From: ZC4RG30 sp049841155
GTDB lineage: Bacteria; Pseudomonadota; Gammaproteobacteria; Steroidobacterales; Steroidobacteraceae
NCBI GenBank assembly: GCA_049841155.1
Contig: JASGHI010000003.1
Coordinates: 1,178,001 to 1,242,000 of the forward strand
Direction: 5' to 3'
Length of the DNA stretch: 64,000 nt
How positions within the stretch are numbered: position 1 is the first letter of the stretch; each line of letters opens with the position of its first letter. This document shows, piece by piece, positions 50,187 through 59,235 of this stretch. The notes below the pieces were generated by a model that worked only from the letters and a program-made list of their open reading frames with translations, had not been told where the DNA came from and did not search any database. The translations under genes were made by a program, and so were the position numbers.

Positions 50187-51623
50187 TTACTTCAGCAGTG
50201 ACAGCACGTTCTGCGGGATGGCGTTGGCCTGCGCCACCATCGCAGTGCCCGCCTGCTGCAGGATCTGGGAACGGGTCAGCGCAGCCGTTTCGGCGGCGAA
50301 GTCCGTGTCCAGGATGCGGCTGCGGGAAGCCGAGAGGTTCTCGACCGCCGCTTCCAGGCTGTTGATGGTCGACTGGAAGCGGTTCTGGATGGCGCCCAGC
50401 GTGCTGCGCAGGTCACTGACCGAGGTCAGCGCCGAGTCGATGCGCTGGATGGCGTCGTTCGCACCAGCCGTATCCTGCACGTTGACGCTCATCAGGCCGT
50501 TGGTGGACTTGGCCACCGTGCCGGCCGTAAGGCCCAGCGCCGTGGTGCCCGCGCCCGCGCCGATGGTCAGCTTCTCGTTCGAAGACAGCGTCAGGTGACC
50601 GGCCGAGTCGAAGGAAGCGTACACGCCGCCGATGGCGTTGATCTTGTCGAGGAACTCCTGCCCGCTGGTGTAGGTGCCCGCGAGGTTCACCGTGGCGCCA
50701 TTGCCCACCGTCAGGCTGAAGGCACCGACCGCAGTGCCCGCCACGGCGGCCGTGGCCGGCGTGGGAGCGGCCGCGAAAGCGCCGCCGAACAGCGCCGAGT
50801 TGGTGCCGCCACCGGCGAAGGCCACGGCGGCGTTGGTGCTGTTGGTCACCGTGATCCGGTCCGTGGAGCTGTCGTAGCTGGCGGTCACGCCCGCGCCGGC
50901 AGCCGTCTGGATCAGGCCGGCCAGCTGCGCACCGCTGTAAGAACCGTTGGCGATGGCATTGCCGCCGATGCTCAGCGTGTTGGTCGCATCGACCGTGATG
51001 CTTCCGCCCAGCACCGCCGAGGCCGAAGTGCTCGGAACGCCCGGGTTGGCCGGCGTACCGCCGACGAGGGTCTTGGCATTGACGCTGGTCTCGGTGACGC
51101 TGTAGATGTCGCCGATCGCGTTGGTCTTCATGCTGGTGTTGAGGCCGACCGCAATCGTCTCGCCGACGTTCGCGCCCACCTGGAACACCGCATTGCCGAA
51201 GGTGCCGTCGAGGACCTTGCGGCCGTTGAACGAGGTCTGGGTCGCGATGCGCTGGATTTCCTGCAGGCGCTGCTGCACTTCCTGGTCCAGCGCCTTGCGG
51301 TCGCTGTCCGAATTGGTGGAGTTGGCGGCCTGCACGGCCAGCTCGCGGATGCGCTGCAGGTTGTTGGTCACTTCCTGGAGAGCACCCTCGGTGGTCTGCG
51401 CCAGCGAAATGCCGTCGTTGGCATTGCGGACGGCCTGGTTGGCACCGTTGATCTGCGTGGTCATGCGGTTGGAGATCGCAAGACCGGCGGCGTCGTCCTT
51501 GGCGCTGTTGATGCGCATGCCCGAGGACAAGCGCTGCAGCGACGTGGCCAGCTGACTGCCGGAGGTCGACAGATTGCGCTGCGCGTTCAGCGACATCACG
51601 TTGGTGTTGATGACAAGTGCCAT
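50187..51623 (-). CDS. fliC: Flagellin FliC
   Basis: A 478-residue flagellin. The conserved N-terminal domain (residues 1-170: MALVINTNVMSLNAQRNLST, QLATSLQRLSSGMRINSAKDDAAGLAISNRM) and the C-terminal domain (about 390-478: QRIDSALTSVSDLRSTLGAIQNRFQSTINSLEAAVENLSASRSRILDTDFAAETAALTRSQILQQAGTAMVAQANAIPQNVLSLLK, positions approximate) flank a variable Ala/Thr/Gly-rich surface region of about 200 residues. It is the only flagellin in the window. It lies alone, with a sigma-28 promoter 101 bp upstream and its own terminator. Confidence 0.97.
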   Translation of the reverse strand: MALVINTNVMSLNAQRNLSTSGSQLATSLQRLSSGMRINSAKDDAAGLAISNRMTTQINGANQAVRNANDGISLAQTTEGALQEVTNNLQRIRELAVQAANSTNSDSDRKALDQEVQQRLQEIQRIATQTSFNGRKVLDGTFGNAVFQVGANVGETIAVGLNTSMKTNAIGDIYSVTETSVNAKTLVGGTPANPGVPSTSASAVLGGSITVDATNTLSIGGNAIANGSYSGAQLAGLIQTAAGAGVTASYDSSTDRITVTNSTNAAVAFAGGGTNSALFGGAFAAAPTPATAAVAGTAVGAFSLTVGNGATVNLAGTYTSGQEFLDKINAIGGVYASFDSAGHLTLSSNEKLTIGAGAGTTALGLTAGTVAKSTNGLMSVNVQDTAGANDAIQRIDSALTSVSDLRSTLGAIQNRFQSTINSLEAAVENLSASRSRILDTDFAAETAALTRSQILQQAGTAMVAQANAIPQNVLSLLK

Positions 51624-51723
51624 TACAAGTGCTCCTGTTGAATACGCTTGGTTCGATCGTCCGGCTCACCCACCGGGGGGCTGCGCGGGCCGGACCGGGC
51701 CGCCTGCGCGCTGTTCAGACCCT

Positions 51724-51750
51724 CTAACGGCAACAGCGGGTGGCCCTTGA
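51724..51750 (-). promoter_or_regulatory. Sigma-28 promoter before fliC
   Basis: On the minus strand TCAA, 15 bp, then GCCGTTAG. Spacing is exact for FliA promoters; the -10 differs from GCCGATAA at two bases but shares the T of the fliS promoter. It lies about 100 bp before the fliC start, in the 230-bp gap after flgL. Confidence 0.6.
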
Positions 51751-51853
51751 GTCCGTGGCGGCAGGATGTCGGCAAATTGCGGCGGCGATCACATTGGCGG
51801 TCACGGCCGCTTCAGACAGGAGCGATGCCGCGGCAGAACGCCGCGACATAATC

Positions 51854-53080
51854 TTAGAGATACGAGAACAGCGACAGCTGGGCAATACGGCCGTAGGCGG
51901 TCTGCGCAGCCTGCAGCCCGACGAGCTGCTGGTTCATGCGGCTGATGGCTTCGGCATAGTCCAGGTCGCGCAGCTCGCTGAGCGAACCGCTGAGCTCGTA
52001 CTGCAGGTCCGAACGTGCGCTGGTGGCACTGTCCAGCGCCGACAGCCGGGCGCCCACCTCGGCCCGCAGATCCGTGACATGGTCCAGCCCCTGCGAGAGC
52101 TGCCCCAGCGCCTGGTTGATCGCAGTGGTGAAACGCGCGCGGGATTCGGGCGTGGCCGTTCCGGCGCCCAGTGCGCCGATCAGGTCATCGACGGTCTGGA
52201 ACAGACTCTCGCGGCCGGCCGGCGTGACAGCGATGGTGTCACCCACCGCAGGGGCACCGCTCACCGTCAGACGGATGCCGAGGAACTCGATCGTGCCGCC
52301 GCTCTGGTAGGTACCGCTCACCGGAGCGCCACCGTCCTGCAGTGGATTGCCGCTGGCGTCCAGCACCTCCCAAGCATCCGGCGCAGTGAAGCGAACCGTG
52401 AACTCGCGCGGCTGCGGTGCCGCCTGCCAGGCGGCGGCATTCACCACCTCGCCCAGGTCCACACTGCCGGTACCGGCATGCGCGCCAAGCGCGGTCACGA
52501 AGCGGCCATTGCCCTGCTTCACGCCCATGAACACCTGGTCGCCGCTGAGACCGTCAGTGATGCGCTGCGTGGCACTCACCTGCAGGCTGCGGGTGCCCTG
52601 ATCGCCCGCGTAGCCCACGCCGGCTGCGCCACGCGTGAAGGGCTGGCCCTGCGTGGAATAGCCTGCGAACAGATATTCGCCGCTGGTATCGCGGCGGTTC
52701 GCGATGTCCTGCAGTTCCTGGGAGCGCGTGCGCAGCTCGGCCGCGATGGAGGACAGCGATGCATCATCCAGCGTCCCGCTGTTGGCCTGGACCGCGAGCT
52801 GGCGTATGCGCTGCAGCAGGTCACCCAGGTCGCTCAGCGCCTGTTCGGTCACGCCGAGCCGGTTGGTGGCGTAGGTGGAATTCTTGTCGTACTGCTCCAC
52901 CTGCGCCTGCATGCGCTCGATATCAAGGATGCGCGTGGCCGCGATGGGATCGTCCGCCGGCGTCGAGACACGCTGGCCGGAAGCCAGCTGGGTCTGGGAT
53001 TTCGACAGACTGACCTGGCGCGCCTGGATCTGGGCAATCGCCGCCTCATGCATGCCCCGTGTGGAAATCCGCAGCGTCAT
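51854..53080 (-). CDS. flgL: Flagellar hook-filament junction protein FlgL
   Basis: A 408-residue protein with flagellin-like ends: N-terminal MTLRISTRGMHEAAIAQIQARQVSLSKSQTQLASGQRVSTPADDPIAATRIL and C-terminal LQYELSGSLSELRDLDYAEAISRMNQQLVGLQAAQTAYGRIAQLSLFSYL (positions approximate). It joins the hook to the filament above FlgK. Its start overlaps the flgK stop by 4 bp. It is the last gene of the flg operon. Confidence 0.96.
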   Translation of the reverse strand: MTLRISTRGMHEAAIAQIQARQVSLSKSQTQLASGQRVSTPADDPIAATRILDIERMQAQVEQYDKNSTYATNRLGVTEQALSDLGDLLQRIRQLAVQANSGTLDDASLSSIAAELRTRSQELQDIANRRDTSGEYLFAGYSTQGQPFTRGAAGVGYAGDQGTRSLQVSATQRITDGLSGDQVFMGVKQGNGRFVTALGAHAGTGSVDLGEVVNAAAWQAAPQPREFTVRFTAPDAWEVLDASGNPLQDGGAPVSGTYQSGGTIEFLGIRLTVSGAPAVGDTIAVTPAGRESLFQTVDDLIGALGAGTATPESRARFTTAINQALGQLSQGLDHVTDLRAEVGARLSALDSATSARSDLQYELSGSLSELRDLDYAEAISRMNQQLVGLQAAQTAYGRIAQLSLFSYL

Positions 53081-54966
53081 CGGCCGGTCGCTCCGATCAA
53101 GGTGTCGAACAGGGTCTGCGTGATGCGGATGATCTGTGCCGCCGCCTGGTAGGCCTGCTGGTAGCGCAGCATGTTCGCGGCCTCCTCATCGAGGTTCACT
53201 CCGGAGACGCCATCGATCGATGACTGGATGTCATCGACGATCACGCCCTGGGCCGCCGCACCGCTCTGGGCCTGGCTGGTCGCAACGCCGATGCCGCCGA
53301 CCAGACGCGAGATCGCGCCGTTGATCGATTCGGCGCCGCCGGAAAGCACGCCGCGGCCCAGCACCTGCGCCAGTTGCAGCGCATTGCGGTTGTCGCCGAC
53401 GCCGCCGGCATTGTCCGCCACCGTGAATACATCCCCGGCCTGCGGCTGGCCGCTGATCGCAACGCTCCAGCCATTGTGCTCGATGGCCTCACCGGGCGTG
53501 TAGGTGTAGCTGACGCCATCCATGGTGTACTGCGTGGCGCTGGTGAACTGGATGTCCACCCGGCTGCGCAATTGACCGTCCGCGGCATCGAGCACCGATC
53601 CGGCGGAGATCGTGCCGGATCCGGTGTTGGCCGCCGCAGCGCTGGTGCGGATGGGTGCCGCCGCAGCCACGCGCGCCGGATCGGTAACCGCCACACTGAA
53701 ACCGCGGATCGCGCCGGCAGTGGGGCGCAGCAGGAAACGGTCGCCCGTGGCAGGGCCCGGCGTACCGCCGACGACCACCGACAGGCCATCGAATTCCAGC
53801 GGGCTGCCCACCGAACCATCGCCGCTGGTGGTGGCAACGACGCCGGTCACGGCATTGCGCGCCGTCCACGTCGATCCATCGAAGGAGAGGATGTAGTCGT
53901 CACCGGTCAGCTTGCCGACATCGGCGCGCGCCACCGCAAGCGCTGCGCCGCCGGCGTTGGCGCGTTCCGGCAGCACCTGCACGCCGCCGACGGCGAACAG
54001 GTCACCGCCCGGATTGCCGTTGAGATCCTGACCGGCGCGATGCTGGCTGTTGGCCACATCGGCCAGCGCCACCGCGATCTGCCCCAGATCATTGCGCGCC
54101 GGGTCCAGCATCTCGCGGCGGAACTGCAAGAGGCCGCCCAGCGAGCCGCCGCTGAGGGCCGCGCTCATATCCACGGTGCTCGAACCCGCCTGGTAGGCAA
54201 TCGTCAGGCGCGTGGGATCGAAGCTGTCCGGCTGCGTCACCAGGCGCGTGGCATTGGGCCCCAGCACCAGCGCCTGCCCATTGCCGATGAACACATTCAC
54301 CGCACCATCGTCCTGAGTCACCGTGGTGACACTGACGCGCGCCGAGAGATCACTGATGAGCTGGTCGCGGGCGTCGAGCAGATCGTTCGGCATGCCGCCG
54401 CTGGTACGCGCCGCGACGATCTGTGCATTGAGTTTCGCGATCTGGCTGGCCGCGCTGGTGACGGCGCTGGCCTCGGCGGCAAGCTGCGCATTGATCTCCG
54501 TGTCGATGTCGCCGAGGCGGCCATCATAGGTCTGCAGGCGCTGGCGCAGGCTCTCCGCCTCGCTCAGCATCACCTGCCTCGCCGCGGTGGAGGTCGGGTC
54601 GTTCGACACGCCCTGCACGGCGTTGATGAATTTCTGCATCGAAGCCGACAGTCCGGTGGAGGAGTCGGCGAACAGGTTGCTGAGCTTGGCCGCCTTGCCG
54701 GCAAAGGTTTCCAGCTGCGACTGCGTGCTCTTCGCGGTGGTCAGCTGCGTTGCCAGCAGCTGGTCCCAGGAACGCGTGATGGCGTTGACCTGCACGCCGC
54801 TGCCCACATAGCTGCTGCCATAGCTCTGCGGCACGCGGGTGCCGAGCTCGGCGCGCTGGCGGCTGTAGCCGGGCGTGGTCGCATTGGCGATGTTGTGGCT
54901 GGTGACATCCAGCGCACGCTGGAACGCCAGCAACCCCGACACGCCCGTTGACAGAATATCCGGCAT
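53077..54966 (-). CDS. flgK: Flagellar hook-filament junction protein FlgK
   Basis: A 629-residue protein. The N-terminus has the rod-type motif SGLLAFQRALDVTSHNIANATTPGYSRQRAELGTRVPQSYG (about 10-50), and the C-terminus SSIDGVSGVNLDEEAANMLRYQQAYQAAAQIIRITQTLFDTLIGATG (about 580-628). FlgK is the first hook-filament junction protein. The middle part is long and Ala/Gly-rich. It starts 9 bp after flgJ and overlaps flgL by 4 bp. Confidence 0.96.
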   Translation of the reverse strand: MPDILSTGVSGLLAFQRALDVTSHNIANATTPGYSRQRAELGTRVPQSYGSSYVGSGVQVNAITRSWDQLLATQLTTAKSTQSQLETFAGKAAKLSNLFADSSTGLSASMQKFINAVQGVSNDPTSTAARQVMLSEAESLRQRLQTYDGRLGDIDTEINAQLAAEASAVTSAASQIAKLNAQIVAARTSGGMPNDLLDARDQLISDLSARVSVTTVTQDDGAVNVFIGNGQALVLGPNATRLVTQPDSFDPTRLTIAYQAGSSTVDMSAALSGGSLGGLLQFRREMLDPARNDLGQIAVALADVANSQHRAGQDLNGNPGGDLFAVGGVQVLPERANAGGAALAVARADVGKLTGDDYILSFDGSTWTARNAVTGVVATTSGDGSVGSPLEFDGLSVVVGGTPGPATGDRFLLRPTAGAIRGFSVAVTDPARVAAAAPIRTSAAAANTGSGTISAGSVLDAADGQLRSRVDIQFTSATQYTMDGVSYTYTPGEAIEHNGWSVAISGQPQAGDVFTVADNAGGVGDNRNALQLAQVLGRGVLSGGAESINGAISRLVGGIGVATSQAQSGAAAQGVIVDDIQSSIDGVSGVNLDEEAANMLRYQQAYQAAAQIIRITQTLFDTLIGATGR

Positions 54967-54975
54967 CAGACTTCC

Positions 54976-55872
54976 TTACGCTTCGCCTGCGGTTATCGGC
55001 CGATTCAGCTGCGCCTTGAGATCGGCGGCTATCCGGGTGAGTTTGTCGACATAATCCGGGTCGGTGGCATAACCACCCTTTTGCAGCGCGCTGGCAAAGG
55101 CCTGCGTGTCGCTGCCGGTGCCCAGCGCGGCGCTGTAGCGGGAATTGCCGCCGATCAGCCGCGCATAGTCGTCCACGCTCTGCGCCGGCGAACCATAGGC
55201 GCGGAAGCGCCCGGTCACCTCGTTCATGCTGCCGGCGGCGAACTCGCGCGTGGTGCTCGCCACCGACGCGCCGCTCCAGCCGGCCCCGGCCTTGATTCCG
55301 AACAGATTGAAACTGGACCGGCCCTGCGCATCGGTGGGCAGCGAACGGCCCCAGCCAGTCTCCAGTGCCGCGTGCGCGATGATGTTCATGGGATCGACAC
55401 CCAGACGCTGCCCTGCTTCGCGGGCCGCCGGCATCAATGCCCGCACGAACTCGTCACGGTTGCCGGGCGTCCAGTCCACACCCTGAGTCGCAGCGGCCGT
55501 GGCCGGATGCGCAGCGGACTGCTCACCCGAAGCCGCACCTGCGGCTCCATCCACCCCTGCGGCCTCGCCGCCGGATTGCATCAGCTGCCGCACCAGCATG
55601 TCCGACAGTCCCAGTCCCTTGCCCTTGGACAGCTGCGTTGCCATCTGCTGGTCGAACAGGTCCTGGTAGAAATCCTGCTGCTCGCTGCCGAACAGCGAAT
55701 CCGTGGGCGTGGCCTGCCGCATGCTCTTGAGCATCATGGTGGTGAACAGGCTCTCGAACTGGCGCGCGACCTCACGCAGCGCCTCGGGGCTCTGCTGCGC
55801 GGCCTCGCGCTTCACGCCGGCAAGGCTGGCCGGATCGGCGAAGAAGCTGCTGTCCACGGCACCTATGGTCAT
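54976..55872 (-). CDS. flgJ: Flagellar rod cap / muramidase FlgJ
   Basis: A 298-residue protein with two domains: the N-terminal rod-binding part (about 25-100: REVARQFESLFTTMMLKSMRQATPTDSLFGSEQQDFYQDLFDQQM) and a C-terminal GH73 glucosaminidase part (about 140-290: FVRALMPAAREAGQRLGVDPMNIIAHAALETGWGRSLP, with the catalytic Glu in ALETGWG). It opens the cell wall for the rod. It lies 14 bp after flgI. Confidence 0.95.
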   Translation of the reverse strand: MTIGAVDSSFFADPASLAGVKREAAQQSPEALREVARQFESLFTTMMLKSMRQATPTDSLFGSEQQDFYQDLFDQQMATQLSKGKGLGLSDMLVRQLMQSGGEAAGVDGAAGAASGEQSAAHPATAAATQGVDWTPGNRDEFVRALMPAAREAGQRLGVDPMNIIAHAALETGWGRSLPTDAQGRSSFNLFGIKAGAGWSGASVASTTREFAAGSMNEVTGRFRAYGSPAQSVDDYARLIGGNSRYSAALGTGSDTQAFASALQKGGYATDPDYVDKLTRIAADLKAQLNRPITAGEA

Positions 55873-55886
55873 GTCCCTGCCCTGCG

Positions 55887-56993
55887 CTAGATGACGATCA
55901 GCTCGGCCCGCAGCGAGCCGGCTTCCTTCAGCGCCTCGAGAATGGCCACCAGGTCTCCGGGCGCCGCACCCACCTGGTTCACCGCGCGCACGATCTCGTC
56001 GAGATTCACGCCGGCATTGAAGAGGAACATGTTCCCCTTCTCCTCCTTGACCTCGATGTTGCTGCGCGGCGTGACCACGGTCTCGCCGCGGGAAAATGCT
56101 TCCGGCTGGCTCACGTCCAGCCGCTCGGTGATGGTCACTGACAGAGACCCATGCGCCACCGCGGCCGGAGACACCCGCACCTGCGAGCCGATGACCACGG
56201 TGCCGGTACGGGAATTGACGATCACGCGCGCCGGCGCATCGCCCGGCTGCACCTCGATGCCCTCCAGTGTCGCGAGATAGGCGATGCGCTGGTTGGCATC
56301 CACCGGTGCCGCCACCTTCACGGACACCGCATCCATGGCCTCGGCCGTGCCCGCGCCCAGCAGCTGGTTGATGCCGCCGGCGAGGCGCGCCGCGGTGGTG
56401 AAATCAGGGGTGTGCAGGTTCAGTACCACCCAGGGCTCGCCCGCGAAGGCGCTGGGCACTTCACGCTCGACGGTGGCGCCGTTGGGAATCCGTCCGCTGG
56501 AAGGCACGTTGATCGACAGCTTCGAGCCGTCGTTGCCCTTCACGCCGAAGCCCGACACCACCATGCTGCCCTGGGCGACGCCATACACCTCGCCGTCGAC
56601 ACCGCGCAGCGGCGTCATCAGCAAGGTGCCGCCGCGCAGGCTCGCCGCATTGCCGATCGAGGAAACCGTCACGTCGATGGTCTGGCCCGCCTTGGAGAAC
56701 GGCGGCAGATCCGCCGTCACTGTCACCGCCGCGACGTTCTTCAGCTGCGGATTGGCGTTCGGCGGAATGGTCACGCCGAACTTTGCCAGCATGTTCTTGA
56801 TGCTCTGGATGGTGAACGGCGCCTGGCTGGTCTGGTCGCCGGTGCCATCGAGACCCACCACCAGGCCATAGCCCACCAGCTGGTTGCCGCGCACACCGGC
56901 CACCGAGGCCAGATCCTTTACGCGCTCGGCGAAGGCGCCGGGCGCGAGGCCCAGCAGCAGCATGGCGAGCAGGCTCTTGTGCAGGGTATTCAT
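55887..56993 (-). CDS. flgI: Flagellar P-ring protein FlgI
   Basis: A 368-residue periplasmic protein with a signal peptide (to about residue 22, AFAER), then the FlgI opening VKDLASVAGVRGNQLVGYGLVVGLDGTGD (about 24-52). FlgI forms the P ring in the peptidoglycan layer. The ATG at 56993 starts the signal peptide; a longer frame adds an unlikely leader. It follows flgH by 1 bp. Confidence 0.97.
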   Translation of the reverse strand: MNTLHKSLLAMLLLGLAPGAFAERVKDLASVAGVRGNQLVGYGLVVGLDGTGDQTSQAPFTIQSIKNMLAKFGVTIPPNANPQLKNVAAVTVTADLPPFSKAGQTIDVTVSSIGNAASLRGGTLLMTPLRGVDGEVYGVAQGSMVVSGFGVKGNDGSKLSINVPSSGRIPNGATVEREVPSAFAGEPWVVLNLHTPDFTTAARLAGGINQLLGAGTAEAMDAVSVKVAAPVDANQRIAYLATLEGIEVQPGDAPARVIVNSRTGTVVIGSQVRVSPAAVAHGSLSVTITERLDVSQPEAFSRGETVVTPRSNIEVKEEKGNMFLFNAGVNLDEIVRAVNQVGAAPGDLVAILEALKEAGSLRAELIVI

Positions 56994-56994
56994 G

Positions 56995-57681
56995 TCAGAG
57001 TGGGTTCCAGATCGAATTGAAGAATCGCGACAGCAGCCCCGGGCGGTTGGCGTCGGCCAGCGCTCCCTGTCCGCCGTAGGAGATGGTGGCATCGGCCACC
57101 TTGTAGGAAGGAATCGAGTTGTCGGGCTGGATGTCGATGGGGCGGATCACGCCCTGGATGCGCACGAATTCCCGGCCCTGGTTGATGCCGATCCATTTCT
57201 GGCCGCGCACCAGCAGATTGCCGTTGGTCAGGCGCCGCGCCACGGTCACGGTGATGAAGCCCTGCAGCTGGTTGCTGAGCTGGCTGTCGCCGGAACCATC
57301 GAACTTGCGGCTGTTGGCGATGTTGGCCTCGAGCACGGCATTGCCGTTGATGGTCACGGGGTTGCCGAGCAGTGTCGGCCCCGGCAGATCGATGGTGGAG
57401 GACTTGGAAGTCTTGGTGCTGGAGCTCTTCTGCGCCGCCGTGTTCTCGACCAGGTTGATGGTCACCGTGTCGCCCACGCGGCGCGCCACGGCATTCTCGA
57501 ACAGCGCCACGTCGCGCCCCGCCTGGTAGATGGCGCCATTGGCATGCTCCGCAGAGGGTGTCTCCTCGGGCCAGGTGGCGTCGTAGTTCTCCACCTGCGG
57601 CGGCCGCGCCGCACAGGCGCTAAGCAGCAATACGAGGGCGATGCCGGCGCTCAATGCCAGGAACTGTTCGCTCTGCTTCAC
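56995..57681 (-). CDS. flgH: Flagellar L-ring protein FlgH (lipoprotein)
   Basis: A 228-residue outer-membrane lipoprotein with lipobox LSAC (Cys ~23). FlgH signature segments are GAIYQAGRDVALFENAVARRVGDTVTINLVENTAAQKSSSTKTSKSS (about 50-97) and LLVRGQKWIGINQGREFVRIQGVIRPIDI (about 155-185). It forms the L ring. It overlaps flgG by 4 bp and precedes flgI directly. Confidence 0.96.
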   Translation of the reverse strand: MKQSEQFLALSAGIALVLLLSACAARPPQVENYDATWPEETPSAEHANGAIYQAGRDVALFENAVARRVGDTVTINLVENTAAQKSSSTKTSKSSTIDLPGPTLLGNPVTINGNAVLEANIANSRKFDGSGDSQLSNQLQGFITVTVARRLTNGNLLVRGQKWIGINQGREFVRIQGVIRPIDIQPDNSIPSYKVADATISYGGQGALADANRPGLLSRFFNSIWNPL

Positions 57682-58463
57682 AGATTGTTGCTCACGTACT
57701 GCAGCATCTGGTCGGTGGTGGAGATCGCCTTGGAGTTCATCTCGTAGGCGCGCTGGGTTTCGATCATCGCTACCAGCTCTTCGACGACATTGACGTTCGA
57801 GCCTTCGAGGAACCCCTGCTGCAGGTTGCCGAGCCCGTTGAGTGCCGGATTGCTGGTCTGCGCCGGGCCGCTGGCCGCGGATTCGGACAGCAGGTTCTCG
57901 CCCCGCGGCTGCAGGCCGGCGGGATTGACGAAATCGGTGAGCTGCAAGGTGCCGACCTGCGTCGGTGCCGCCTGCCCCGCCAGCTGCACGCTGACCACGC
58001 CGTCGCTGCCGATGCTCACGCTCTGCGCGCCAGCCGGTATGGTGATGCCCGGCTGCACGCGGTAGCCGCTGGCCGTGACCAGCTCACCCTCGGCGCTCAT
58101 CTTGAACGAGCCATCGCGGGTATAGCCGAAGCTGCCGTCGGGCAGCAGCACCTGGAAGAAGCCGCGGCCGTTGATGGCCACGTCCAGCGAGTTGCCGGTG
58201 CTGTTGAGGCCGCCCTGGGAGTGGTTCTTCTCGGTGGCCACCACGCGCACGCCGGTGCCGATGGCAAGGCCGGTCGGCGCCACGGTGTCCTGCGAGGTCG
58301 CGGCACCCACCTGGCGCACGTTCTGGTAGAGCAGGTCCTCGAACACCGCCCGGTCCTTCTTGAAGCCAGTGGTGTTGACGTTGGCAAGGTTGTGCGAGAC
58401 CACGCTCATGCGGGTCTGCTGTGCGTCCAGCCCGGTCTTGGCGGCCCAAAGTGCGGAATTCAT
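57678..58463 (-). CDS. flgG: Flagellar distal rod protein FlgG
   Basis: A 261-residue protein. The rod-type N-terminus ALWAAKTGLDAQQTRMSVVSHNLANVNTTGFKKDRAVFEDLLYQNVRQVGA is followed by the FlgG-specific loop and the C-terminal LQQGFLEGSNVNVVEELVAMIETQRAYEMNSKAISTTDQMLQYVSNNL. It is typical in length. It starts 26 bp after the damaged flgF reading frame ends, and overlaps flgH by 4 bp. Confidence 0.97.
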   Translation of the reverse strand: MNSALWAAKTGLDAQQTRMSVVSHNLANVNTTGFKKDRAVFEDLLYQNVRQVGAATSQDTVAPTGLAIGTGVRVVATEKNHSQGGLNSTGNSLDVAINGRGFFQVLLPDGSFGYTRDGSFKMSAEGELVTASGYRVQPGITIPAGAQSVSIGSDGVVSVQLAGQAAPTQVGTLQLTDFVNPAGLQPRGENLLSESAASGPAQTSNPALNGLGNLQQGFLEGSNVNVVEELVAMIETQRAYEMNSKAISTTDQMLQYVSNNL

Positions 58464-58489
58464 CGGTAATCTCCTGTTCGCATCATTCG

Positions 58490-59231
58490 CTAGCGCAGCG
58501 ACAGCAGCCGCGCCGACGCTTCACCGTTCTGTTCTGCCGAGCGCATGGCACGCACCTGCAGATCGAACTGGCGCGCCAGTTCGATCATGTTCACCATGGC
58601 ATCGGCCACGTTCACGTTGCTGCTCTCCAGCATTCCCGAGGCCAGCCGCACGGCCGCCATCGGCCGGCGCGTCGCTGCCCTCCTTGAGCCGGAAGAGCCC
58701 GTCGGCGCCTTTCTGCAAGTCGGCCGTCGCTGGATTGACGAGCTTGATCCGCCCGACCTGGGCGCGGGTTTCCGGTCCCTGCCCCAGCGGCACGATGGAC
58801 AGCGTTCCGTCCACACCCACCAGCAGCGATGAATGAGGCGGCACGGCCAGTGGCCCGCCCTCGCCCATGACGGCAAGGCCGGTGCCGGTGCGCAGCTGCC
58901 CGGCCGAATCCACGCGCAGGTCGCCGGCGCGCGTATAGGCTTCCCGTCCGTCCGGTCCCTGCACCGCGATGTAGCCGGGGCCCTGCACGGCCACATCCAG
59001 GTCGCGGCCGGTGGACATCATGCCGCCGGAGGTATCGTCGAAGCCGGTGCTCGACGCCGTGGCATAGACGCGCGATGCATAGCCGTCGCCCGCCACCGCC
59101 CGCGACTGGAACGCAGCCAGGTCCGCGCGGAACCCCACCGTGTTCGCATTGGCGAGGTTGTGGTTGTTCGCGGCCTGGGCGCGCAGCGTTTCCGAGGCGC
59201 CGGTCATCGCGACATAGAGCAGACGGTCCAC
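58490..59231 (-). pseudogene. flgF: flgF (proximal rod protein) with a one-base frameshift
   Basis: From the ATG at 59231 the frame reads as FlgF (MDRLLYVAMTGASETLRAQA, HNLANANTVGFRADLAAF) for about 190 residues to GLFRLKEGSDAPADG. The rest of FlgF continues in the next frame (AVRLASGMLESSNVNVADAM, then MIELARQFDLQVRAMR and SARLLSLR) to a stop at 58490. One extra base in the run GGCGGCC around 58652-58664 explains the change: removing it gives 246 residues, the normal length. As it stands the product has a wrong C-terminal ~45 residues and lacks the helix needed for rod packing. A sequencing error is the main alternative. Confidence 0.85.
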
Positions 59232-59235
59232 GTGG

